Below, piece after piece: positions 52,480 through 62,849 of a stretch of DNA of 64,000 nucleotides (its first letter is position 1; each line of letters starts with the position of its first letter). The position numbers were made by a program, and so were the translations under genes. The notes below the pieces were generated by a model, which had not been told where the DNA came from, did no database searches, and saw nothing but the letters and a program-made list of their open reading frames with translations. Source of the stretch: Castor canadensis (lineage: Eukaryota > Chordata > Mammalia > Rodentia > Castoridae). The stretch lies in the NCBI RefSeq assembly GCF_047511655.1, contig NC_133396.1, positions 133,433,490 to 133,497,489 of the forward strand. The letters run 5' to 3'.

Positions 52480-53880
52480 CAATTTTCTACCATTGCTAGA
52501 TTTATGTAAACATGTGAAAAACCTATGGAGAAAGGTTTTCTTACTCTTATGAAGAGACTACAGGAACAGGAGGTAGCCTGAAAAACATCTCCTTACAAAA
52601 CATCTAACTAGAAAAATAAACCTGTATTTTTTAAATGCAAAGCTGAGCCTGAAAAAAAAGTGAGGAAAATCTAGGTCAGAAAAATTAAAAACTGAGTTAA
52701 CATCAGAGTGCAATTTGTCTCTGGCACTATTGTGGCCCTGGAGATTTCTGTCAATCTTGATAACCATGATGTTTGGGTTTTAGTGGCTGGATGGAGCCAG
52801 GAGATAGAGCCATGTCCCTTTACAAGGTTGAGGCACTCAAAGAGCTGTATCCTTAGTTAGGGCCAGTTCTCCAGTGAAGCGAGAAAGGCACTCACCTTAA
52901 TCACAGCCCTGATGTTAGTGAATGGGAGGATTACAAAATAAATCTAGCTGTCAGTAGTAGGAAAAGGGAAGATACGATTTTTGTCCCTGCTTAAGCTGGC
53001 CTAAACATTTATTTATTTAAATAAACATTTTTTATTTAGAAAGAGGGCTCTGCTCACAGATGAGCTTTGGGTTAAAAATTATATTGTTTCTACTTAGTCC
53101 AATAAAATCTAAGTCAGGACAATAGCAAGAACTCATTATAGGTTGGTGAAACCCCTCCCTAGTTGCCTGAAGGAAGCAAAATGAAGAAATTATTTCTAGA
53201 AAATTTATTAATTAATAAACTTCAATCCTGGCCCCAGAAAACTCCTACAGAAAAATCTCTGTTGATCATGATTCACAGCCTAGAAATACAAGACACATGA
53301 GGAACCCAGGCTCCATGGGCAGCAGGAGTCACAAGCAGCAAATGGCACAGCTTGACAACCAAAGCTCCTTACGATGGAATCACTACATATGGAGGACCAA
53401 ATAAGGCTTCGAATTGTAAAGAAATAAAACTCAGAGTTGAAAACATGAGTTGGTAAGAAGATGAGACTTCAAAAGCCAGACAGATTTATATAACAACTAA
53501 AAAGAAATCCACAAATGAAAAGCAGTAGGCCTAGGATTAAAAACTCAATGAATGAGTTAAAGAGATGAAGCACAACAGAATTTATAGGGGACTAGAAAAT
53601 ATAAACATGTATAAAGAAATTACCTAGAATGAAACAGAAAGAGGAAGAGATAGGAGATTTGACTGAGGGGTGAAGGGACATGACAAAGTCTATCAGTCTA
53701 ATTGCAGTGAAATGTCTAATCTGGGTGAGTTGCTTGGGTGCTTAGGAACTCCTTATCCCAGTCTCCTCCAAGGAGAAGGAGAAACTTCAGAGCTGTTCTT
53801 AGTTATATAGAACTGTCACTATATGCTCTTTTTCAATTTTTCAAGTGCTCCATTAAATGAAGTGTTATATTTGAATCACC
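52480..53880. other. Intergenic, nothing recognised
   Basis: No gene or repeat family could be named. The open frame at 52558-52767 (minus) has no recognisable features. Confidence 0.35.
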
Positions 53881-53887
53881 AGAGCCT

Positions 53888-54086
53888 CTTTTTTTGTTTT
53901 TTTCAGTACTGGGGTTTGAACTCAGGGCCTACACCTTGAGCCACTCCACCAGCCTTTTTTTGTGTTGAGTTTTTTGAGATAGGGTTTCAGTAGCTATTTC
54001 CCCAGGCTGGCTCTGAACCTTGATCCTCCTGCTCTCTGCCTCCCCAGTAGCTAAGATTGCAGGAGTGAGTCACCAGCACCCAGCTG
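53888..54086 (-). mobile_element. Composite B1-ID SINE
   Basis: Read as complement: ACTGGGGTTTGAACTCAGGG, CCTTGAGCCACTCCACCAGC (ID-like half), then GAGATAGGGTTTC, TCCTCCTGCTCTCTGCC and AGCTAAGATTGCAGGAGTGA (B1-like half). Deleted-right-half subtype. Confidence 0.85.
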
Positions 54087-54457
54087 CCAAAAACTCTTAT
54101 GAATTAAATTTGATAGGTATTAAATTGTTACCAGTTGCCACATCAGAAAATTAAGTTATTGAGAAATTATATAAGCTAAATTATTATAGTAGCTATGTAT
54201 TCTCAGTATAGTAAATACAACAAGTCTTCCTATTACGCAGCATAGAAGAGATGACAAGTGCTCATCAGATCTGCAGAGGCAAGGAGTGCGTTTGACTGAT
54301 GGGCCCAGCTGAAGGCCCCTCTGTCCATATGGACACCCGTAAGACGTAGAGCTCCTTTGAACTGCAGTGCATTCTGCCGCTGTTGCCGTTCAATCTTCCT
54401 TCCTTCTTTCTCTCCTTCCATAGATGATAGGTAGCAGACCTACACGTGGGTTTTCGG

Positions 54458-54569
54458 TGTTTTGTTTTTTGTTTTTTTTAGAGATAGCTTGGCCTCAAAC
54501 TTGCAATCCTTCCTCCTGTCTTAGTCTCCCAAATGTTGGAATTACAGGTGTGCACCACCACCGCCAGCA
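54458..54569 (-). mobile_element. B1-like SINE
   Basis: Complement phrases TAGAGATAGCTTGGCCTCAA, GCAATCCTTCCTCCTG and GAATTACAGGTGTGCACCAC. A monomer with a T-rich left end (poly-A tail on the minus strand). Confidence 0.8.
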
Positions 54570-54698
54570 CTGCATGGCCAAAAATATCTTCCAAAGAGTA
54601 TCTTTGGATGTGAGGGCGATCTGGCTGTGACATCAGTCACCCCATTGATCGCCAGGGTTGATTCAGCTGATCTGGCTGGCTAGGCGAGTGTCCCCTTC

Positions 54699-54750
54699 CT
54701 CCTTCGCTGCTCCATGTGCATCCCTCCTTCGCTGCTCCATGTGCATCCCT
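54699..54750 (+). repeat. Tandem duplication, 25-bp unit
   Basis: CTCCTTCGCTGCTCCATGTG followed by CATCC is present twice, head to tail and identical. The identity indicates a recent duplication, a possible length polymorphism. Confidence 0.9.
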
Positions 54751-54884
54751 CCTGAAGCTGCGCGGCTGGGTGGAAGAGGATGACCATCTGGGTTAGAGGA
54801 GGACTGGTCAAGGGTATACGAGTATCTGCGCTCCCCTGCTAGAACCTCCAAACAAGCTCTTAAAGATTATCTTTCTCTTTCCCT

Positions 54885-54929
54885 GTGTGTGCATTTGTGT
54901 ATGTGTGTGTGTGTGTGTGTGCACGTGTG
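54885..54929 (+). repeat. GT microsatellite
   Basis: An interrupted GT run next to the minus-strand ID element, probably grown from it. Confidence 0.85.
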
Positions 54930-55003
54930 GTTCTGGGGATCAAACCCAGAGCCTCATGCATGCTAGGCAAACACTCTATCACTGAGCTACACCCTCAGTC
55001 CCT
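54930..55003 (-). mobile_element. ID SINE
   Basis: Complement phrases CTGGGGATCAAACCCAGAGC, CATGCTAGGCAAACACTC and ATCACTGAGCTACACCC cover the B box to A box of a tRNA-type monomer. Confidence 0.85.
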
Positions 55004-56889
55004 CCCAAAATATCTCAAATGTTTAAAATTCTGCTTCTTAGCAGATCCAACTTATATGTAAGCAATACTTAGAAAACAGATAGCAAGACAGGGATCTGAG
55101 ATTGGCCCAGTCACTACACAGGACCAAAGAGGATGACATCCTAGTTGTAGGCAGGTGGGGCACAGATGTTCCTTGGGACAGGTTAGTGGCTCAGTTGCTA
55201 GAGATGTCACCAGTACTGACCTAGGAAAATACCTCAGTGCTGGGCATGGAGGCCTTCTGGTGTAAAGATTCAGTTATTTGATTTGGGTAAAATGTTTACA
55301 GACAGTAGAGTTGACTGACTAAGCTAACTGATTCTCTACTGAAGGAAAATGAGAAAATAAGGACAGTTAACACTCAGTGAAAGGCTAGGTGTGAGAGCTA
55401 GAAGGATTCTTGGGTAGTTTACAAAGAAGCCATTGTTTTGTTCAGTGGAAGAGCAGGTGCAACGGAGCAACAGACCATAGGTCTGGAAGAATATGTGTCC
55501 TAGGGAGCTCAGATAGCCTAAAGTCAATATTGTGTGTAGGGAAATTGGGGACCTGGAAACATGGGACTGAGAGGTCTCAGTGGGTGTGCCAACTCCCTAT
55601 AGAAGTACCATGGGACTTTAGAGCTTACAGAAGGTGACCCATCCTTCCCTAATCAGAGTTATCAGTTTTGGGGTTGAGAGATACCTTAGAAGTCTCTCTC
55701 CACAGGACAACAGGTGCCTCCTCGGAGTTGTCCTCACTTCCTTTCCTGCATGGTTTCAAAAGAACCCAGCTGCAGATAACTTGATAAGGGAGCTAAGAGA
55801 CTCCCTACCAAGAAGGATACAAAAATTGATAATACCACATGCCAGGATCCCTGGGATTAGATTTTCATGGATAGAAAATAAAACTGACATAATTCCTTGA
55901 TTTCGAGTATATGTCCTATGAGTTAATGCCCTGTCAAGGACCACTGAGTGTATCAAACTCATTGCTTGGGTGGCTGTGGACACAGGGGGTCTGAAGATTC
56001 ATCCAGTGGTGATTTCCTCAGGCCCTGAATACATTACCAGCTTTGTTATACTATGTGATTGGTATAACCCAACACTGAGTCCTTCACCCATGGTGTAAGT
56101 TATTACCATGGTGAAGACCAGGTGTCAACCTCTACAACCACCCTTCCCTACCAAGGTGTTAACCATGACATTATTGCATTCCAAGTTCATGGTGGAGGTT
56201 AGTGACACCATTAAAGACCTAAAGGATTCAGGGGTCTCTCTCCTGAATATTAATAGTCTGCCCCTATAGAATATGGAGAATGACTAGGCACATTATACTG
56301 CTGTGCCAGATGTCATACAAAGGCTAGAACAGACCAATAAAGTTTCAGATAATGGTATGAAACAATTCAAGTAGTAAATGCATTCCTTTCCATTCTGGTT
56401 AGAAATGAAAAGGGATCAAAGAACTATAATCTGTTAGTTAAAACTATCCAGCTGTAATTCTTTGCAAGTTAAGTGTTATTGGACCACAGCCACGGTGGTT
56501 CATTATCCATTGTCTGTCTGGTGTCCCATTGTCACTGCACAGTTCAACAGTTGAAACAGAGACTGTTTGTAAAGCTTAAAATACTTACTATTTGGTATAT
56601 TACAGAATATATAAAGGAATGGACAACTCTCTTCATTTACAGTTTAGGTCAAGCAAACTCTACCACTCTGTGTCATAACATAATCCGAAGAGATCTGGGT
56701 TGATGAACCATCCCACAGAAAATAACTCTCACCCATTACATTGATTGTAGGATGATAATTGGACAGGATGAGCAAGAAGTGGCTCCAGTGCACAGGAGGC
56801 TTTGGTAAGGCACAAGTATTCCAGAGGATAGGGCATAAATCCTATGAAGATTCAGGAACCTGTCATTTAGGTAAAGTTTTTAGGATTCT

Positions 56890-57870
56890 GTAGTTAGGAG
56901 ATGTGGAGAGCAGATTATGAAAAGCCTATGAGAACTGGATGTAAGCAGGGTGAGATGCAGTTAATTGCTTTCATCTGTAGGCCAAGGTAGCACAGCCCTG
57001 GCCACAAACAGGGAAAAGCAGAACAGCTGCTGTGTCTCCTAAATTGTTTACGTTCAGAGAAGCAGAAAGGCAGGTTTGTTCCCTTACAGTGTGGAGCTGC
57101 TGCTCCACCCTGCTTCCGGCTGTTCATCAAAGGCCTCTGAAGGTGGGTTGGGGGCTTTTGCCTTTTGCCTTTGGCTTTTACTTTGGGCTTTGGCTTGGGT
57201 TTTCCCGCTTTGGGCTTTGGGCTTTTTGGTGTGGAAGCTTTTGGAAGGGAAAGGAATTACTGAAGAGAAAAGAATTGCTAAAGGGAAATTGCTGAAGGGA
57301 AAAGAATGGCTAAAGAGGGGTTGATAGAAAGTCTGCACCGAGAACTTTAACATAGGCCTTAGAAAAGCTAAGCTAAAGAAAAACCAAAGAGAACATGGGA
57401 CATGGGACAGAGAACTAGAGGACCAAGACCTTAAGAATTATGCATATGCAGTTTGTTAGGCATGGCTGTTTGCAAGTCTGACCACTGAGGCTTTAAGAAA
57501 GCTTAAGAGAGATGGGACAGTGCAAGCCTGGGGGCAAAAGACTTCAAGAGCAATTATGCTAAAGAACAGCTAAGAGCAAACACGGGACAGAGAGAGTCTA
57601 AGGAAAGGTTTTAAGCAAGGTTTTAAAGAACTGCAAGAAGTAAGGCCTTAAAGAATAAAGATAGACAAAAGAAGCAATGAAGGTTGGGTGTCTCCATCCG
57701 AGCACTCAACACATCTGACCCCACTTTCTGTCTGTCTATCTATCCTGTGTCTTTTCTGAATCTCCAGTTGCCCCCAGTTAAGCCCAGTTAGGTTTAGTAA
57801 TAACCATGAGCGAGAGAAAGCTCACTCTAACAAAGGAGAGGGAGAGAAAACAGCGCCCCCTCCGAGGAGA
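56890..57870 (+). mobile_element. LTR-like insertion within the ERVL copy (family unknown)
   Basis: This segment interrupts the ERVL pol region. It has a TTTGGC/TTTGCC-rich tract (about 57155-57235), purine-rich repeats built on AAGGGAA (57240-57320), an AATAAA at 57652-57657 followed by GGTTGGGTGTCTCC, and a CT-rich stretch, an order that resembles the U3, polyadenylation signal and U5 of an LTR. Boundaries and strand are estimates; no clean target-site duplication was found. It could instead be another repeat type. Confidence 0.45.
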
Positions 57871-58499
57871 GTTCTGGCATATCCCCTCCAAACAAATTAT
57901 TGAATCTTGGATCTTCTACCACAAAGAAGGAAACACAACAGCTTACAGGCTGCTTTAGGTCCTGAAGGTGGCATTCTCCACATCTAGGAATAGCTACTCA
58001 TTGATGGCATAGAAGACTGCTATCTTTGTGTGGAGCCCAAGAGGTCCCCTTCACAGGTACAAGTTGCAATGCAAGAAACCCTAGCACTTGGGCCGTGCAA
58101 TGCAGCAACCCTTATGGGGTCAGAGGTGTCAAAGTGGGAAAGGATGCCATATGGTGTGGATGGCAAGCCCCAGGGAGAGAATCATAACAGGGGTGTCTGG
58201 TATTCTGGGACAAGAGTGCAGGTGCAGCAGAGTATAATGTTCTTTTCTTTTTTCCTTTTTTTTTTTTTGTGGAGTTGAAGATACATTTTTTTCCCAAAAC
58301 ATAGCATATCATTGGACTCAGAGAAGGACCATTGGACACCAAGGTATCATGCATCTGGAATAGCCTATTATGATCTGACTCAGACCCACCAAGTCATAGA
58401 GTCAGATGGACGCAGCAACATTCAGTCATAAGATGGAAATGGTGTACCTGGGATCAACCTTGAGCAAGACCAAAAAACATGAGTAATCTGCATGAATGT

Positions 58500-58895
58500 T
58501 GTTGTAGACTGAATGCTTGGACCCCACACCCTGAATTTATATGTTGAAAACCCAACTTCCAGTGTGATGGTGGTGGGAGGTGTGACTTTTAGGAGGCTAT
58601 TAGGTTATGACCCTGGCATCTTCAAGAATGCAACTGGTGGTGTGAGAAGAAGAGAAATGAGGGTTTTCTCTTTCTCTTTCTTTCTCTCCCTGCTCTCTCT
58701 TTCTCCCCCTCCTCCCCCCTCCCCCCACTTCTCTGCCACTTAAAGATGCAGAGAGGACAGCCATATGCAAACTGGGAGGTGGACACACACCTTGGGCTTG
58801 GGCTCTCAGCCTTCAGAGCAGTGAGAAATAAGCATTTGTTATTTAAGCTGCTAAGTGTATGGTATATTTGTTACAGCAGCCTGAATTGACAAGGA
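58500..58895 (+). mobile_element. ERVL-MaLR type solo LTR inside the ERVL copy
   Basis: Contains the MaLR landmarks TGTTGTAGACTGAATGC, GTGGGAGGTGTGACTTTTAG, GCAGTGAGAAATAAGCATTT, GTTATTTAAGC and TTGTTACAGCAGCCTGAATT. A CT/C-rich expansion (58666-58727) interrupts it. ERVL pol sequence lies on both sides. Confidence 0.75.
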
Positions 58896-59065
58896 CGAGC
58901 AGATATCTCAGACCCCATGTTACCCACAACAGCTGCACTGGCATACTTTCCGCACCTTGTCACTATGGCTAATAGGGAGTTTCACAGGCCCTGCTGATGG
59001 AGAAGGAAAAGGCCTGAATCTGGTCTATTAGTAGACATCACAGCATATTTCAGGGATGGCCTTAA

Positions 59066-59480
59066 AAGATAGAGATGTGGTATATACATTCAATGGAATA
59101 TTATTTAATCTTACGAAGGAAGGAAATTCTGACGTGCTGCAACATGGATGAGCCTTGAAGACACTATGCTAAGTGAAATAAACCAGTCACACAAGGAAAA
59201 ATATGATTCCACTTACATGACTCATCTACAGTAGTCATATCATGCAAACAGGAAGTAGACCGGTGCTTGGGAGGGACTGAATGGAGTGGAAATGGGGAGT
59301 ACTATTTAATTGGTGTAGCTTCAGTTTTCCAGGATGAACGAGTGCTGGAGATAGATAATGATGATAGCTTTACGACAATGTGAATGTACTTAAAGTCACC
59401 AAACTATACACTTGAAAATAGCTAAGAAGATAGGTTTTACATCATAAGTATCTTCCAGAATTAAAAAGATTTTTTTTAAA
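59066..59480 (+). mobile_element. LINE-1 3' end (old)
   Basis: CATTCAATGGAATATTATTT, GCAACATGGATGAGCC and CACTATGCTAAGTGAAATAA, followed by an L1 3' UTR with GAATGTACTTAAAG. Highly diverged. Confidence 0.8.
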
Positions 59481-59506
59481 TAAAAACCTTATTTTAAAAA
59501 ATGTCA

Positions 59507-59700
59507 TTTTTTGTTTTGTTTTGTTTTGTTTTTTTGGTGCTGGAAGTCAAAGCCAGGGTTCTATCACTGAGGAAAATCCCCAGATCTTGTTTATTTGAGG
59601 CAGGGTTTTGCTAAGTAGCTCAGACTGGCTCTGAACTTTCGATCCTCCTGCCTCAGTCTCCTGAGTGCTGGGATTGCAAGTGTGCACCACCATGCCCAGC
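59507..59700 (-). mobile_element. Composite B1-ID SINE
   Basis: Complement phrases TTTGGTGCTGGAAGTC and CTATCACTGAGGAAAATCCC (ID-like) with GAGGCAGGGTTTTGC, CCTGCCTCAGTCTCCTGAG and GTGCTGGGATTGCAAG (B1-like). Confidence 0.8.
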
Positions 59701-59930
59701 TTCAATGCTCTGTTATCTAGAGAAAGTACCTATTAGTTCTAAACAATGTACATGTCAATTCCCTGCTGTCATAGCTCTTATACTGCAGATAAAATATAAC
59801 CTTTGTTGTTATTCAACTACAACCAAGTTCAAGGAAAACCAGTTACAGGAATATTCGGATAGATTTAATAATATCTTAACAGTTTACTACTTTAAAAATG
59901 TAGAACCGATTTTTTAATAAGTGTTAATGT

Positions 59931-60128
59931 AGCTGGGCTCTGGTGGCTCACACCTATAATCCTAGCTAATCAGGAGGCAGAGAGCAGGAGGATCATGGAT
60001 CAAAGCCAACAAAGGCAAATAGTTTGAGAGACCTTATCTCAAAAAACCCATCACAAGAAAAAGGGCTGGTAGAGTGGCTCAAGGTGCAGGCCCTGAGTTC
60101 AAGCTCCAGTACCACAAAAAAAAAAAAG
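59931..60128 (+). mobile_element. Composite B1-ID SINE
   Basis: AGCTGGGCTCTGGTGGCTC, TATAATCCTAGCTAATCAGG, GCAAATAGTTTGAGAGACC, then AGGGCTGGTAGAGTGGCTC, GTGCAGGCCCTGAGTTCAAG and a poly-A tail. Deleted-right-half subtype, relatively intact. Confidence 0.85.
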
Positions 60129-60198
60129 GTGTTACATAAATTGCTTACACATTGCAAATAAGAAATGAAATAAACATAACCCATAAAGCTATGTTTTT

Positions 60199-60245
60199 CT
60201 TTTGGTGCTGGGGATCAAACTTAGACCCTAGAGCGTGTACTGTAT
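60199..60245 (-). mobile_element. ID SINE fragment
   Basis: Complement phrase TTTGGTGCTGGGGATCAAAC with a degraded remainder. Confidence 0.55.
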
Positions 60246-60249
60246 CAAT

Positions 60250-61180
60250 AAGGTATACTTTACTGCTTTTTCATTTTTTAGTATTTAAGAGAAGTGTTTA
60301 GTTTGTGAAGTTAACAGTGCAGAAGAAAGTGTAAAGGATAGAGGAAAAATAAGAAAGAAATATTCTATGACTCAAGAGATTCCAAATGGAAGTTAGAACC
60401 AAAATCATAGTGCATAGATATTGTATCAATAAGGCACATTAAGAGAGAGAGAAAGAAGACTCAGATTACATCAATGTGTTTTAGTTGAGTCTTCGACAAT
60501 CCAAATGTTCATCATGGGCATAGTCTACTTCTGTTTTGCCATTCAATTGATAAATGCAGAAATTTTGGTGTTTTTTTAAACTTTTATTATTATGTCCTCC
60601 ATTGTCTTTGAATTCCTGTAGCTGGAACATTATTAAGCTTTTCTCTTGTATATGCCATACTTTCCTTTGTCATTATACTCCTAAGGACTTAATTCCTAGG
60701 TGTCTGAGGTATTCCTGGGGAGTCTTTAGGAGCAAACATTTCACTGATGGATTTGACTGAGACTTGGAAAATGTAATGACATTTTGTTAATCTTTCCCAT
60801 GGATATTTTATATTTTAATGCTGGGGACTTGGTCCTTCCTCCCCAAAAGTTTAGTCCCATTTCCTATAAAGGCTCCTAGTTGGCTTGACTTGGGGTCTGC
60901 AATAAGTAAGAGATGTGATGCCTTATCTTTTCTTGCTTTTACTGTTGAGTGAGATCTACAAGCTGACCTTTCCTAGGCTTCCATTAAACACATTCTGGTT
61001 TCTAGAACTAAAGTTTAATAGAGAACGTCATGGCTATTTTCAAATATTTTAGTGTTATATCATGTAAAAGGCTTCAGGATAATTCATGGAAGTAAGAGCA
61101 GTAGAAATAAAAGTAATGCTTGAAATCTACAGGCAGAAATTTCCAGCTTTGTGTGATGAGAAAGGGTTGGTATTCAGTTT
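60250..61180. other. Intergenic, nothing recognised
   Basis: No gene or repeat family could be named. Confidence 0.35.
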
Positions 61181-61405
61181 TATAAACCTGCCTCTGGGAG
61201 GCAGTAGGGTGTAAGAGCTTCCATATGGCTTCCTGTTGACTTCAAATCCACTGCAACCACGCCAGCTGTGTGATCTGTGCCTTGGCTTATTCTGTGAAAT
61301 AGGTATAAAAGTAAATCTCCCTATAGGGTTTTTGTAAAGATTAAATGAGATACTTCCTGCCAGGCACCTACAATTGTGTTTGGCACAGAATAAGCTTTCT
61401 GATGG
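61180..61405 (+). mobile_element. MIR SINE
   Basis: TGACTTCAAATCCACTGC, CAGCTGTGTGATCTGTGCC, TTCTGTGAAATAGGTATAAA, TTGTAAAGATTAAATGAGAT and GTGTTTGGCACAGAATAAGC follow the MIR consensus order. Confidence 0.75.
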
Positions 61406-61869
61406 TGGAATAGATTGTCTGCTTTTGAACGTTCTCCATCATTGCAGAAATTTAAGCAGAGGTGGAATAATAAGTAAGTAGGGGCTTTATAGATAAGATT
61501 TAAGCATTGAATAGCTCCTTCAGCCCCTGAGATTTGTGTTTCTATTATTCTGTTTCTAGTGAATATCAGGTATCTTTCATAGATGATAATGCTGGTTTTA
61601 AGCTGTGTTGTATGCTTTTTGTCCTGGTGGTACCATTCCAATGCTCTCGTCTCCCATGGGTAATCTGGGACCTAGAGTAGAGCACAAGAAACCACTGTGT
61701 GAGTCCAGTTCACATGCTGATCTCGCAGAGCAAACCAATTATAGGTGCTAAGGACCCAAATATATCGACTGTGAATTCAATATGAGGAAAACATTACAGA
61801 ATAGTTCTTTTGATAATTTAGAGTCTTTCCAATATGATAGCAAAAATTTTAAAGGGCTAACATATTCAC

Positions 61870-62280
61870 TGTTGGTAAGACATAAGTGGGAAAATGGACA
61901 CTCAGATATATTGTTAGTGGAGGTAAAATTTGCAAACATTTTAGAAAGAAATCTGGCAGTGGCTATAATAATTTAAAATACATATGCTTGACTACTAAGT
62001 TCACTTTTAAACTGCTCTCCTGTACAAATACAAACATCATTATTGAAGGCCACATTTAAAAATCTTTATCATGGTATTTATTGTGGTAGTAAAAATGGAT
62101 ATGATCTCATTGTCTACCAACAGGGTAAGAGTTAAAAGCTATATACTCTTATTAGGGAATATTAAGTAACTTTAAAGTGATTTAAAGTTCTGCTTATTGA
62201 TTTGAGAGCTTATAATGTATTAAGTGGGAAAACCAAGTTCCACCAAAATATTTATAGCCTTTTCTAATATTTGAAGCAAT
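61870..62280 (+). mobile_element. LINE-1 3' end (old, diverged)
   Basis: Resembles the L1 ORF2 tail: GGGAAAATGGACACTCAG, AAATCTGGCAGTGGC, GTGGTAGTAAAAATGGATA, TTGTCTACCAACAGGG and TTAGGGAATATTAAGTAA. No intact coding. Confidence 0.6.
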
Positions 62281-62529
62281 AAACAAGCAATAACTTCCAC
62301 ATCCACTTAAACTTCTTCCTACCATTTCACTGGGATAATGGGAGGGCTTACCTCTTTCATCTCTCTACTTTTACTGTCTTTTGTCCAGTGTTGGAAAACC
62401 AGTGTTTCATGTAACATCAACCAGTTTTCTAGCTGTTTACGCTGGGAGAGTTAATCTGGGCCCTGTCACTCTGTTTATGGTCCATATGAAAATTCCACTA
62501 ATATTTTATGGCTGTTGTTGTTGTTTTGT

Positions 62530-62647
62530 TTTAGTTTTTTTGAGATGGCCTCTTGCTGGGTTGTCCAAGCTGGTGTTGAATTCCTGAGGTTAATCATTCC
62601 TCCTACTAACTAGCTGGGACTTTAAGTGTGTGTTACCAGGTCCTGCT
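62530..62647 (-). mobile_element. B1-like SINE
   Basis: Complement phrases TTTTTTGAGATGGCCTCTTG, GGGTTGTCCAAGCTGGTG and TAGCTGGGACTTTAAGTGTG. Confidence 0.7.
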
Positions 62648-62767
62648 AAATTATACCAATTTTAAATTTAGATTGACACTCCTCTGTTTTTTGGGTTTTT
62701 TTCTGGCTTCCATCTATGTGGCTCCTCAGTATTCCTTTTTCCTCTTATTTTAATTTTTGCATGGTTT

Positions 62768-62840
62768 GGGAGGAGGTTGTCAAACCCAGGGCCTCATCAA
62801 TGCCAGACAAGTTCTCCAACACTGCACCATGCCCCTAGTG
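62768..62840 (-). mobile_element. ID SINE
   Basis: Complement phrases GTCAAACCCAGGGCCTCATC, TGCCAGACAAGTTCTCC and ACACTGCACCATGCCCC. Confidence 0.7.
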
Positions 62841-62849
62841 CTGCCTTTT

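Larger units (their letters stand above)
55600..59065 (+). mobile_element. Decayed endogenous retrovirus L (ERVL) pol region, with two later insertions
   Basis: An old class III endogenous retrovirus, plus strand, with many stops and frameshifts and no intact gene. Recognised by short matches to the ERVL pol order: a reverse-transcriptase box near 56655-56700 (LCHNIIRRDL), a catalytic box degraded to YIDC near 56735, the connection region after 57870, an RNase H-side segment with ALGP near 58090, and a further pol segment at 58.9-59.06 kb. The sequence leaves off near 56.89 kb and resumes near 57.87 kb, and leaves off near 58.5 kb and resumes near 58.9 kb, marking two insertions. The 5' limit is uncertain, and gag and LTRs were not recognised. 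Confidence 0.7.
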
